Source of the DNA: Pectinophora gossypiella | Lineage: Eukaryota > Arthropoda > Insecta > Lepidoptera > Gelechiidae | Length of the DNA stretch: 64,000 bases | Direction of reading: 5' to 3' | NCBI RefSeq assembly: GCF_024362695.1 | Contig: NC_065424.1 | Coordinates: forward strand, 2,392,786-2,456,785 | Shown: positions 28,916 to 39,529 of the stretch, piece after piece | Layout of the letters: each line of letters begins with the position of its first letter | How positions within the stretch are numbered: position 1 is the first letter of the stretch | Program-made: the position numbers and the translations under genes | The notes under the pieces: generated by a model | The model's database searches: none | The model's input: only the letters and a program-made list of their open reading frames with translations | Told to the model about the DNA's origin: nothing

Positions 28916-29055
28916 ACAGTAATCTATATCGTTTTCAACTGAATTGGAGGTGGTGGCGCCGCGACAGAGCATCACACAATTTATGCCCCTTATCTAGTTT
29001 ATGGGACAAGGTGCTGTAATAAAGGATAGGAATGGTTTCTGGCAACACTGGTATA

Positions 29056-29225
29056 CAGGGTGTCAGTGACATCGTAACGAAAACTTTAAGGGTGATTCAG
29101 ACTATAATGACCATCTGAGTTGATATCAAGTGGAATTTTCCGTCGCAAAAGTATGGAACTTTCATGACTGTCGTGAATTTTCCGACAGGAAATTCCACTT
29201 GATATCAACTCAAAATCATGGTCTG
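29056..29225. mobile_element. MITE-H copy, mariner-like hairpin
   Basis: TA then CAGGGTGTCAGTGACATCGT; arms meet around 'gaattttccg'. The outer right end is replaced by another repeat at ~29226. Confidence 0.75.
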
Positions 29226-29290
29226 GTGTGTGACGTCTGACGCCATACGATTCAAGTCTAAACCATAGAATAAGGAATAATACTTGTTTA
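29226..29290. repeat. Repeat-K fragment
   Basis: 'gtgtgacgtctgacgccatac' and 'ccatagaataaggaataata', shared with 33785, 43498, 47985 and 53586. Confidence 0.55.
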
Positions 29291-29734
29291 AACTAAGTGG
29301 TGTCACTAACACCCATACCTACTTGTATGACCTACCTGTACGTACTTGTACGGAGTGTAAGTGACATTCGTTTTTAATTAAATTAAGTACACTTAATTAT
29401 TATTATTATTGCTGTCTGTTTTTAATTATCAGGTACCTACTTATTAAATTTGTCATATACTTAATATACTTTTAATTAATTTGTATTTCAATATATTTTA
29501 GTGTCTCTAAGAGAACTTCAATATTTATGTTTTCAATAGGATATTGTATATCAAAACAGCGTGCTATACTAGTGGAATGAATCCCGCGCGGGGTGAACGC
29601 CCTCCTTTCGTAGATCGTTTCGGATAATGCGCCCGCGCTTATCGCCCGCGACGCAGATCTAGGCGACCGCGATAGTGTTACTAACAGGGTGCGCCGTTTA
29701 CTGTGAAAAAAATGCTTGGCTGAATGTCCTTTCT
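29291..29734. other. No gene; local GC-rich block
   Basis: AT-rich to ~29570, then GC-rich 29575-29690 (cccgcgcgggg, gcgcccgcgcttatcgcccg). No coding or repeat assignment. Confidence 0.35.
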
Positions 29735-30150
29735 GTAATGGACTATACGTGCTTCGGAAGGCACGTTAAGTCGTTGTTTAGTCCCAGTTACTAAGGTCAA
29801 CGGTTGAGTGTTGGGCTCAAGATCCGGAAGCTCATATCACAAGAACCACTTTGTGAACCCTGGTTTATTTATTTAATTAGTACTGCCAGATGGTTTACAT
29901 ATGGTTTATGTTGTTATGTTTTTGGTTTATGGTTTGGCTAGGACTTGGACTTGCAGGCTGACCCACCCGATTATCCGAAAGTTTTAGTTTATAAGTTTGT
30001 ATAAGTATAAAATAAATAAAAAAAAATAACATGATCTGTGCCTCGGAAGGCACGTTACGGCGTTGATCCCGGTTACTACACGCTGATGTAAGTACGTAAT
30101 AGTTACATGAGTCACACGAGTTTGACGTCAGGGGCCTTTGACGGTTCCAA
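29735..30150 (+). mobile_element. Degenerate SINE-2 sequence, rearranged
   Basis: A core piece 'cgtgcttcggaaggcacgtt' (29748-29770) is followed by a decayed head (caacggttgagtgttgggct), a body, a second core (gcctcggaaggcacgtta) and the tail 'gtcaggggcctttgacgg'. Probably two old copies. Confidence 0.6.
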
Positions 30151-30194
30151 TAATTACTATTTACATACATACATAAAGTCACGCCTATTTCCCA

Positions 30195-30376
30195 GAGTCT
30201 TACCATAGAATAAGGAATAATAATAGGTATAGAACGGCAACTCTCACTCCCCACCAGCGTCTGAGCTAAATTTACCTCACACCCCCTCGGACTTAGTTAA
30301 AAACAAGTATTATTCCTTATTCTATGGTTTAGACTTGAAACGTATGGCGTCAGACGCCACACACACAGCTACGCGT
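30195..30376. repeat. Repeat-K, two opposed pieces
   Basis: 'ccatagaataaggaataata' on the left and its complement 'attattccttattctatggt' on the right, with 'ccccaccagcgtctgagct' between, make an inverted pair about 100 bp apart. Confidence 0.6.
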
Positions 30377-30895
30377 GTACAGTCATGATCAATATTATGT
30401 ACCCACTTTAGAACCCTGTCGCACTATCATATTTGACATTTAATGAGACTTACCGTTTAATTTTAAAATTAACATAAAAAAATTAACAGCCTCCGTGGTC
30501 TAGTGGTTAGAGCGTTAGGCTCACGATCTGGAGGCCCGGGTTCGATTCCCGATGGGGACATTGTCGAAATCACTTTGTGAAACTGTCCTTTGTTTGGTAA
30601 GGACTTTTCAGGCTTGAATCACCTGATTGTCCGGAAAAGTAAGATGATTCCGTGCTTCGGAGGGCACGTTAAGCCGTTGGTCCCGGCTATTAGCCGTAAA
30701 AACACCTCCACCAACCCGCAGTGGAGCAGCGTGGTGGAGTATGCTCCATACCCCCTCCGGTTGATTGAGGGGAGGCCTGTGCCCAGCAGTGGGACGTATA
30801 TAGGCAGTTTATGATCGTTTAATTTGTCAAAAGAGTTTATGTGACATGGTTTCAAAGTGTATACATATTAGTACTCGTGACCGTACTATAACGTC
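30377..30895. mobile_element. MITE-R copy split by SINE-1
   Basis: Left half 30377-30463 and right half 30816-30895 rebuild the layout of 21123-21268, with CGTTTAATTT repeated at both sides of the break. Confidence 0.8.
30489..30810 (+). mobile_element. SINE-1, full length, nested in MITE-R
   Basis: Complete head, core and tail to 'gtgggacgtatataggcag'. The likely duplication is CGTTTAATTT (30454-30463, 30816-30825), with about 25 extra bases before the head. Confidence 0.93.
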
Positions 30896-31119
30896 AATGT
30901 GTGGTGTCTGTGTAAAACGAGGTTGTTTATATGAAGTGTACGCGGTGTGGTCTTACCTCTATTATTATTATTTAATATTATAACAACACCCTATATATAA
31001 GGTAGGTGACAAGACTAAGAGCGCAATAGGAATTTCCGAAGATCCGTTTCCTGATAGCCGGACTTATTGCCGGAGAACTAGAACAGGCTAGTACTTGTAC
31101 ATTAATACCAAATTAATAG

Positions 31120-31590
31120 GACCTTACTGTTTATCCCTTTTTAATTTAATTTTATTTTATACAAAACAACATACAGTATCATTACCAATATTCTAATACA
31201 TAAACATAATATAAAAGTAACACAATTTATGTAATCTTAACTTATACATTAACAATTCAAGACCTTACGTGTCTAATCGTCAAATAATCCCCCCCGAGAT
31301 ATTCCAGGCGCAAAGGTCCCCATTACACTCGCCGCATTACCACGTTGTATGGCGATGGACAACCTTTGCACCAAGAAAGAGCCCGCACGCATATCAGACC
31401 CCCTCTCTCTTAACCTACGCCCCAGTTCCCTAATGAAGGCTATAGCCTCCAACCCCCAACATCCTGACGTCTCAAACGCAAGCGGTACAAAATAATAGTT
31501 GCCCACTAGAGCCGAATATTTGTCCCGCTTTCTATCTGCAGCAAACTCAGCCGCGGCGCCAGCCGTCCGCACCGTTCGGCCGTTCGTTAC
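31120..31590 (-). pseudogene. LINE ORF2 C-terminal fragment
   Basis: The minus-strand frame 31572-31273 encodes AADRKRDKYSALVGNYYFVP..., FVPLAFETSGCWG, IRELGRRLRERG..., LVQRLSIAIQRGNAASVMGT. This combination (KRxKY, VPLAFETxGxWG, QRxSIAIQRGNAAS) is a recurring C-terminus of a non-LTR RT group in invertebrates. Only the last ~95 residues and a 3' UTR remain. The RT shred at 2080-2216 may belong to the same group. Confidence 0.7.
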
Positions 31591-31790
31591 TGTTTATTAG
31601 TAAAATTGTTTTAGGACGTATCCTAGGGTAAATGGTTGATATAGGACGTGGCAAGCCTCTTTATTGTCTCGATCTTGATATAAAAATCAGTTTCGGGATA
31701 ACTTAATGATTAGGAAAGAAAACAAGTGAGTATAATAGTTGTTTTTTTTTACTTCTGATGGCGCCCGAAGACAATAGCTAAAAATACAAG

Positions 31791-32050
31791 TGTACTAGCG
31801 ACCCGCCCCGGCTTCGCTCGGGTGCAATGCTGAGGAAAAAATGAAATTATTTGCGACATCACATTAAAAACCTCAAAATAACAGTATTTATCCACTATTT
31901 AATGGATGTTATTATACATATAAACCTTCCTCCTGAATCACTCTATCTATTAAAGAAAATCGCATCAAAATCCGTTGCGTACTTTTCAAGATTTAAGCGT
32001 ACATAGGGTTATAGGGACAGAAAAAGCGACTTAGTTTTATACTATGCAGT
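31791..32050 (+). repeat. Repeat-J copy 1
   Basis: Begins 'tgtactagcgacccgccccg' and runs to 'agcgacttagttttatacta'. It matches 57490-57752 at roughly 90% or better by eye. No coding capacity or inverted ends are visible. The family type is unknown to me. Confidence 0.75.
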
Positions 32051-32202
32051 GATAAGTGTAAGTGTATGTATTGTTTTATGTAAGTATTTCATGTGTGGGT
32101 TCTTTGCCTTGTGATGTGATGTTATTGTAATGTAAGTACCTATCTGTAATCCGTGTCTGTGATGTCCTAAAATAATAAATGTTTCTTTCTTATGGCTTGC
32201 CA

Positions 32203-32472
32203 ATAGGCTACTTTCCACCTAGTCAAACAGTTACTTTTTATTAAACGTCAAAACACGAAATTACTATGGAATATGTATAAAAAAGCAACCTGTGACGTCA
32301 CAGAAAAACGTGACAAAATGTTGCCCTTATTATTAATCAATTACCCTTATTTCTTTATTAAATTCATAAATAAGTTAAATATAAAATAGAAAACATTTTG
32401 TGTCACCTTTAGATCTGTATTTATATAGTAATCAGAATTTCATAATTTATCTTTGACCTAGGAAACTATCCA
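32203..32472. mobile_element. MITE-B copy
   Basis: Inverted relative to 18610. 'aataggctactttccacc' to 'gacctaggaaactatcc'. TGACGTCA at 32293-32300. Confidence 0.85.
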
Positions 32473-32559
32473 ATGACTTCAATTAAAATTCGTAGACATT
32501 TTTCTTGGTGCGGACTATAGGTATTTAAGTCTTCCTTTAGTAATAAGGCGGATAAAGTC

Positions 32560-32587
32560 GAATTCACTGGTCTAAACCAGTGAATTC
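32560..32587. other. Perfect 12-bp-arm palindrome
   Basis: GAATTCACTGGT, a CTAA loop, then ACCAGTGAATTC. It can form a 12-bp stem in DNA or RNA. No family match nearby. Confidence 0.9.
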
Positions 32588-32924
32588 TAAAGCCCGGTTA
32601 TCATCAGGTGATATGGAGGTTACACACTAGCCTTTTCGCAAATGAAAAAAGAAGGAATACCAAAATCAACTTCCTGTGTAGACGGTATATGTACCGTTGA
32701 CATGCATAACTAGTTTACAATAACGTTACGAAATGTTGATTGACATAACGTTATTTACGATTCTTTTTGAACCTAAGTTTTCTTACGCACTTGGTTGGTG
32801 CGAACGCGCGGCCCCGCGGACCGCATCGAAATTTCGTATAAGTACATTTTAATTATAATCTCTCTCTCTCTTTCTATCTAGTTCGTAATATATGAGTTGT
32901 AGGAGAGGTATATTAAATATCTCC

Positions 32925-33235
32925 TATACTTAAAGGTTTCCTGGAAGAGATTGCTACTTAGTAATTGCCTATTGTACTCTATTGTATTGTATAAATATGT
33001 AGTTAAATGTACTTATTTTATGTAGGTTGTTCTTTTAATTATTTATTTTGTTAGAATGCACTAACCTGCTATTATTATACTTGTACAAAATTTTACTGTA
33101 AGTACCCAAAGGTTGCCTGGAAGAAATTGCTGCATGAGCAATAAGGCCGCCTGTTGTGCTTTTCTGTATATGCTGTCTTTATCTCTGTATTTTGTGTCCA
33201 TTGTGCTCAATAAAGTATTTTATCTATCTATCTCT
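32925..33235 (+). repeat. Two tail-Q repeats
   Basis: 'ggtttcctggaagagattgc' (32934) and 'ggttgcctggaagaaattgc' (33112), each leading to a 'cctattgta' or 'ccgcctgttgtgc' segment. The second ends 'gctcaataaagta' and a TCTA run. Confidence 0.6.
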
Positions 33236-33256
33236 TTTTATTTCTCTTAACTAAAC

Positions 33257-33374
33257 CGAAAGCATGCTATCGAGAAGAGAAAATTAAATCGAAACAGTTT
33301 GACTCGCAGCTCTTAATTTTTTCTCTTTGTAAATTTCCCTAAGCACAGGTGAATGGTATGAAAACATAATCCTA
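33257..33374. repeat. Long-range inverted repeat, left arm
   Basis: Complementary to 35071-35175, sharing gaaagcatgctat, agaagagaaaattaaatc, actcgcagctctt and aaatttccctaagcac. The arms are ~1.7 kb apart and may be ends of one decayed DNA element. Confidence 0.75.
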
Positions 33375-33385
33375 TATCAGAGTGA

Positions 33386-34428
33386 AAAAACTAGAAAATA
33401 TAAAGACTCGAATGTCATAATCGTTTGCAACTTGGCTAACCAAAAGAATAGACAATTAAAATTAAATTATTATTTTTTTTAAATTAGAACAAATACATTT
33501 TTTTTTTCTTATAAGAAAATATCAAAAATAAATCCCGCGCGTTTATCCAACTTAGTGCGTAAAAAGCTTCCCACTCCATAACGAACTGCGCAAACCACGT
33601 AAAGTTGTAGGTTGTACGCTCTCACTGCACTTGCATTTGTTTAATAAGACGGCAGAATGTTGTAATAACCAGTTGAAGAGGTAAACCATCCAGTTGTGGG
33701 CTGGTTTAAGTATTCAACTGCAAACACTGGAAGACCTGTTTGTATGAGGTACCTACATGGTAGTGACTACATTCAGTATTAGCACACCCCGGACACTTCA
33801 TACAAAACACCTGGTTTTACACAGACACTACACATTGACGTTATAGTACAGGCGCGTCCGTGTGTGCGACGTCTGACACCCGTACGATTGAAAACTAAAG
33901 TAAGACCGATCTGCTTGAGGTAAGCCTAGCTCAGCTGAGGAGCGGAGAGTTGCCGTTCTATTATTTATTAATAAAAATAAAAAAATAAAATAAAAATAAA
34001 ATGCATTTATTTCGGGTATGTACCCATATTGCCTGTAATGTCTATGTAATTTGTGTTAATAAATAAATAAAATAAATAAATATTGTAAGATACAATTATG
34101 TCACTATAAAATTAAAAGTCAAAAATTTTAAAATAGTAATGAAATAAATTTAAAAATGTTTAAAATCAAAACTAAATATACTTAATATTAAAATCATATT
34201 TATTAAAATGAAACTTATTAAAATGAAAAATTAATTAATATTGAGTTAAAAATAAATGTAAAATAATAAAATCCATTTAGAATCCATTATTACTTATTCT
34301 ATGGCATTACGTTCCGTGAAGTGTTTTGCATCAAATCAAACTGAGGGTGGTGTTTATTTGTGTCTATAATAGAGCTGTTATTATGCGGAATTGCTTCGAT
34401 TATGTTCAAGATAAATTATTTATACATA
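33386..34428. other. AT-rich sequence with one repeat-K copy
   Basis: Repeat-K occupies 33785-33965 (caccccggacacttcataca to gagcggagagttgccgttc). The rest, including A/T-rich 33960-34280, shows nothing codable. Confidence 0.5.
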
Positions 34429-34485
34429 TTTACATAAGATCACGCCTATTTCCCGCTAGGGGAGGCAGAGAATACGGAATTTTAA
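34429..34485 (-). mobile_element. RTE-F tail fragment
   Basis: 'atcacgcctatttcccgc' with 'ggcagagaatacggaatt' on the minus strand. Short. Confidence 0.55.
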
Positions 34486-34581
34486 ATTAAACATTATTTA
34501 AATAAATAAACATAAATATTTTGGTGCAATAAAGTGTATTTGTATTGTATTGTATTAACAATAACACAAACACCTACTTTC

Positions 34582-34675
34582 ATGTTTTTCACCTTTTTTT
34601 GATGTGACTTATTGTAGGGTAATGACATCTACTTGGCTGGACAAATGAGGAGCTGAGCATTCTCACCCGGTACAA
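34582..34675 (-). mobile_element. LINE-A 3' tail fragment
   Basis: T run then 'gatgtgacttattgtag', 'acttggctggacaaatg', 'tctcacccggtacaac': the complement of the LINE-A terminus. Confidence 0.75.
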
Positions 34676-34957
34676 CATTTATTATTTTCGAGGTACATTA
34701 CATTTAACACAGGACTCCATTACCAGCATGTAATACTACTCATTTCTACTATTTTTTTTTTTATGTCTACTTATTTCTACTTTATTCTTCGAGTTTATAA
34801 TAATTATCGATGCAAAAAAACTGACTAGCTCAAACTTTGGTATAGATAAGGAGAAACGCCTTAATTTGCTCGAAATTTAAATCTATTTACTCCTAACACA
34901 AGTACCTACTATACTCGTATTATGTACTCGGAAAGTCTAAGTAGGTACTCGTACGAA

Positions 34958-35044
34958 ATGTATACTCAAATGTATCTACATTTGTATCTACATTTGAGTA
35001 TAGTATTATCGACTTAAGTACATATCTATGTAAGTCGATAATAG
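34958..35044. repeat. Two adjacent palindromes
   Basis: 'atactcaaatgtatc' / 'acatttgagtat' and 'attatcgacttaagtac' / 'tatgtaagtcgataat' lie side by side. No family relative seen. Confidence 0.75.
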
Positions 35045-35070
35045 TTGATATAGACCTTTTCGGTAGCAAA

Positions 35071-35175
35071 GGGTTTTGTCTTCATACCACGCAGCCGTGC
35101 TTAGGGAAATTAATAAAGAGAGCTGCGAGTGAGACTGTTTTGATTTAATTTTCTCTTCTCCATAGCATGCTTTCG
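35071..35175. repeat. Long-range inverted repeat, right arm
   Basis: Partner of 33257-33374. Confidence 0.75.
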
Positions 35176-35436
35176 GCTTTCTTCGCTGATTTAGTCCGTA
35201 AAGCCATTCTTTTACGTAACACCTCTGAATTTCTAATACCGGGATCTATGTAGCCCTAGTGTAGTGTCGATCGGGCGGTCATAAAGTTGGTCTGCGCTTG
35301 CGCGGCGGGTCAGGGCGGCGATAACAATTTGCATGGCCGCGGAAGGCTATCACCGCGCCCGTACATCACGCTAGCTTTCTCCAAACTAGCGATACTCAAA
35401 CAGTTGTTCTGTTGTCCTGGTATAATGTAGAGAAGA

Positions 35437-35842
35437 TAATTTTTTTTTTTTTGTTTTGGTTTTCCCCGAAGGGTAAGGCAAAGGGAACTATGCCCATACA
35501 GCCATGTCTGACGTATTTTTTTCTTGATGATTAATGAAATGATGAAAGGTGATGATGATGAAACCTAAGCCCCCACCCTCGGAGTAGACTCCTACTCCGA
35601 ACCCCAAACGAATTAACTCAAAAGTCCGCATAAACTTTTGAGTTATGAAGCGGCTTCCCGGCACGAAGCGAAAATAGGCAGATACACTTTGTTCATTGAA
35701 TACTCCAATATAATAACACTCGCGAATGTCTTCCAACTAACTTAATGCGATCATTAACCACAAAACACCACTTCGTATTAATTATTTAGATTACTCAATG
35801 AAGAAAGCAACTGTCCCGTTCCCGTCTCCCGCCGAAAAGCCG
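35437..35842. repeat. Repeat-P copy 1
   Basis: 'ccgaagggtaaggcaaaggg', 'actatgcccatacag', 'taactcaaaagtccgcataaa', 'gcaactgtcccgttcccgtc'. The complement recurs at 59725-60035. ORFs on the minus strand here are chance. Confidence 0.75.
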
Positions 35843-35861
35843 TAGAGTAGATAATGTTGTA

Positions 35862-36362
35862 GTGTATGTTTACTGTCGACACTACACTGAAGATGTCCCG
35901 GACGTCAGCCTGTACGAGATTAGGATGGCCCTCAAACAACTCAAAAACAACAAAGCGGCAGGAGATGACGGAATCACAGCAGAACTTCTGAGAGCGGGCG
36001 GAACGCCAATACTCAAAGTCCTCCAAAGGCTCTTCAATTCCGTCATATTTCAGGGCAAAACGCAGAGGGCATGGAGCGGAGGCGAGGTGATCTTGTTCTT
36101 CAAGAAAGGTGATAAAGCCCTACTGAAGAACTACAGACCTATCTCGCTTCTGAGCCATGTCTACAAGTTGTTTTCGAGGGTCATTACGAATCGTCTCGCT
36201 TGCAGGTTTGATGGCTTCCAGCCTCCCGAACAAGCCGGTTTCCGAAAAGGCTTTAGCACCATAGACCACATCCATACGCTGCGGCTGGTTATACAGAAGA
36301 CCGAAGAGTATGCCTATGCCCAGCAGTGGGCGTCATACGGCTGATGATGATGATGATGATGT
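35862..36362 (+). pseudogene. RTE-type LINE reverse transcriptase, deleted, with tail
   Basis: Frame 35862-36344 encodes the N-terminal RT block: YEIRMALKQLKNNKAAGDDG, AELLRAGG, WSGGEVILFFKKGD, LLKNYRPISLLSHVYKLFSR, QAGFRKGFSTIDHIHTLR. After EEYAYAQQWASYG it jumps to the 3' end; the FADD and thumb regions are missing. The end reads 'gcccagcagtgggcg', 'ggctgatgatgatgatgatg', which is the tail type seen on SINE-3 and, without GATGATG, SINE-1. The internal deletion makes it a pseudogene. Confidence 0.85.
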
Positions 36363-36582
36363 TTACTGTATTCGACTTTAATTTTATTGATATCACGTGG
36401 TTTCCAGGATTTGTGCCCTGTTAATGGCTATAAGCTCGACCCCTATTACATTGGAGTAAAACATAGTTGGGGAGTAGTGGTTATATGTAGTATTTTTATT
36501 TTATTTTCTTCGGAAAACTAACAGCAAAAGAAATAATAAATTATGTTATAACTATGCAATAAGTCAATTATATTTCAGCAGA

Positions 36583-36708
36583 GACTAAGCAGAGACTATG
36601 GAATTCCATTTGCTTCGATCCTGACACACTTCTCTTGCTTCCTCCACATTCATCAATCGCTTCATACACGCACGCCGGTTCAGAATAGATCGTATTAAGC
36701 CTCCCTGA
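36583..36708 (-). mobile_element. RTE-F LINE 3' end
   Basis: Minus strand encodes CMKRLMNVEEAREVCQDRSK then WNSIVSA-like residues, the clearest protein ending for this family in the window. Terminal microsatellite absent. Confidence 0.75.
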
Positions 36709-36985
36709 AAAAATCAAAATAAATAATACTCGAAACTTTGGAAGTCATTGCTCCAAATCCAAATATCACTATCATCCAATTCTAAACCTTACCATTATAA
36801 AACTAAAGTGCAACTTCCCTACATTGTATTAAACTTTAAAGCAAACACTGGCCACTTGTGATCTTTGCAAAGATGATATTTAAGAACTAAATTCAAATTT
36901 GAATTTCGAACAACCGTTACGCAAAGATGGCCGCTACGGATCAGTGAATGACTATTGCATTGTAATTGTTTAAAGACAAAGCTTA

Positions 36986-38008
36986 GGGGTATCATTTAAG
37001 CTATCACCAATTTAATTAGTTTTGTGTTTCTTAAATAATAGGGTTTGTCCTCAAAATAGTAGATCTGTCACCAAAATGTAGTCACCAAACAATGCAAAAT
37101 CAGTTCCACAATAAATCACCTAAAATCCTGAGATATAAGGTCTAGTACCAAATAAATGTTTTTGTATGTATTATAATAGGTGTGTCCTAATAAGTATTTA
37201 AACAAACCAATTTAAAGAGATTACCAATAAATCATATTATGTTACTAGAAAATTGCATTAAGTTCAAATAAAAAATTAGGGTTGTCATCATCGTTTCAAC
37301 CAAAAGATTCTGCTACTTAACTAGACTCCCAAGGTTCTAAATTTCCACTGGTAGTATAAATTATATTTAGCAGAGTAGTAAATAAAACAATTAAAGTCAA
37401 TATAATCAATATTTATTGTTTAAAATAATTACCACTGAACAATCAGCGCTGGTTTAAAATAGCTGGCTTATGGCACGCCGCCCGCGTCGCGCATCGTGTG
37501 ATCGAACCTAGTTACCTACTACCCATCGTTGAGGCCGGATTGGTCAATTTTTAAAGCGCGCCAATTTGTCTCTGCCCCTTTGATCATTTTTTCATTAAAA
37601 TTATAAATTGATGTATTAAATTGGTAACGAATACTATTAATTTAATATCTGAACGAAATAAAATGTTACTACTGTATTGGTGACAAAATATCAAATAAAA
37701 AGGAGTCGCAGTCAGGGATCGATAATCGATTTATTTGGTGACAGATCTACCATTCTGAGCACTGAGTTATTATTTAAGTAACAAAACTGTTATTATAAAA
37801 ACGAAGTTTATATTCATGTAATGCAATATAATTTTATTGGTTATCGATCTCTTATTTTACACATATATTAACATTAATTTGATAATTCATACCTGGGAAC
37901 AATTTTTGTTTATCTGAGAACGAAAATATTTCGTGGCGATAGATCTATTTATTAGGTGATACATCTTGATGACAAATATAAATTTTGGTGATAGAAAATA
38001 TAGTCCCC
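36986..38008. mobile_element. Element with inverted fields of GGTGA-type repeats
   Basis: Ends are imperfect inverted repeats: GGGGTATCATTTAAGCTATC on the left against the complement of 'gatagaaaatatagtcccc' on the right. Left half carries TCACCAA/TTACCAA motifs (about 37008, 37068, 37083, 37120, 37220); right half carries TTGGTGA/TTGGTAA motifs (about 37622, 37677, 37733, 37960, 37987). The centre (37475-37560) is GC-rich. No ORF. No target duplication found. Confidence 0.6.
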
Positions 38009-38685
38009 ATTGTTGATAAGATATTTATTGACATAATTATTTTCCGATCTGTTTCGGAGATGGGAAGTAATTTAAGAGCTATTCTGCACAATGCTAGTTG
38101 GAGAAACGGTAGTGGAAAATCGAGCTTTTGTTAAACATTCAAGACATTGTTACCTCTTATGATGTTATACTTAATTCCTATTTCACCCTCTACGGTAAAG
38201 AACATGATAGATAACTTTTTTTATTATATCGAGGTGTTGGTTAAGACATTATTATTGCGTGTTTGTTAACCCAGATTATGCTGTCGACAGCATCGGTAGG
38301 CATATCGATTTTTAGGGGTAAATAATCCATTATTAGTCAATATACAGTCGGTTATCAGGCAACACTACACTACACAATTTATCCGACATTTCTATACTAT
38401 AATCTAAGACCGATGTGAACAATACTACCACGCACGACTGGTCAATCCGTGATTTATGTAGTGATCATTATGTTAATCATTATGTAATACGGTATCACGA
38501 CATGACTGATACAAATAATATAACTTAAGTATTTAGATTATGTAAAAATGACAAGCGTTTTCATTGATGTTTAGAACTGTAATCGATTAATGAATGTATT
38601 ATGTAGAGCAAATAGTTGTTGCGTAATTATTATGTATCAGGCATTATTTTACGGGGCTAGCAGAGGAAGACCTAGAAGGACTTAC
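38009..38685. other. No gene; short palindrome
   Basis: TGCTGTCGACAGCA near 38279 is a perfect 14-bp palindrome. Otherwise nothing recognised. Confidence 0.4.
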
Positions 38686-38850
38686 CCTTAGAAAAGGTTT
38701 AGTACGATCTACTCTGAACCGGTGTGCGTGTATGAAGCGATTGATGAATGTGGAGGAAGCAAGATAAATGTGTCAGGCTCGAGGCAAATAGAATTCTATA
38801 GTCTCTGCTTACCCCGGTGGGAAATAGGCGTGAGTTTATGTATGTATGTA
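38686..38850 (+). mobile_element. RTE-F LINE 3' end
   Basis: 'ggtgtgcgtgtatgaagcga', 'gtctctgcttaccccggtgg', 'gaaataggcgtgagtttatg' and a TATG run. Confidence 0.8.
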
Positions 38851-38929
38851 TTATTTTACGTGGTCTTTGGTTTTGGTTTCATATAAGACAGAGTCATCTT
38901 CTCTGCCCTCCACTGGAGCAATTCCTGTT

Positions 38930-39372
38930 CGACTCATCCTTGCCGCGGGGGTGGGCGCCTCTTACTTCAGTAGGAGTGAGATGGTGGTTGAGTTCGAATA
39001 GGGACCCAGACCTACGGGGTATAACGTAGAATCCTTGCCCAGAAATACGGGTGAAGACCGCAACGGTTGCTGAGGCGGAGATGGGAGCCCTCGGTACGGT
39101 AATACAGGACGAGAGGGGCAAGTCACAGGGACTAACCTAGGATATGACAGAGGGCAGCAGTAACTGTCAGTACTATTCAGAGGCGGAGGACAGGAGATCT
39201 AGTAGATACGGCTTTGAAATAGACTACTTTGGGCGTCATCCCATTCGCGTCAGACAGAATACTGCGGGGCGGAAAGCAAGAGGGAAACCACTGCCCTATT
39301 TTTCCTTAAAAAAGTAGCGTGGAAAATGCTACACCGACAAGAGTGTCGCTCTTAAATTAATGATGAAGTATA
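38930..39372 (+). mobile_element. RTE-G-related 3' end, non-coding
   Basis: Matches 51835-52160 (gggtgaagaccgcaacggtt, gagggcagcagtaactgtca, gggaaaccactgccctattt) and ends 'atgctacaccgacaagag', equivalent to the LHRQE codons of 18906-19126. It ends 'ttaatgatgaag'. Frame broken throughout. Confidence 0.75.
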
Positions 39373-39529
39373 TTTACGAGTATATACACGTACTTTTATG
39401 TCATTCATTTCATAAACTGTCATGGCGAATAGTATACTAATTATAAATTATCAATAAATAAAAGCTTTTTTTTATCCTATTTTATTTTACTTTTTTGCGC
39501 GCTACACTGCAGCTGTACAAGTGTACTAT

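Larger units (their letters stand above)
26825..28977. mobile_element. Complete foldback-type transposon
   Basis: A 2153-bp element with very long inverted arms: left 26825-27426 (602 bp), right 28206-28977 (772 bp). The 170-bp difference is one extra tandem unit on the right. It begins GTGTGATGCTCTGTCGCGG and ends with the complement. AATTTATG flanks it at 26817-26824 and 28978-28985, a perfect 8-bp duplication. The ~780-bp middle has no long ORF. Its superfamily is unclear: 8-bp duplications occur in hAT, P, Merlin and MULE-type elements, but the ends are not typical of hAT or P. Confidence 0.93.
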
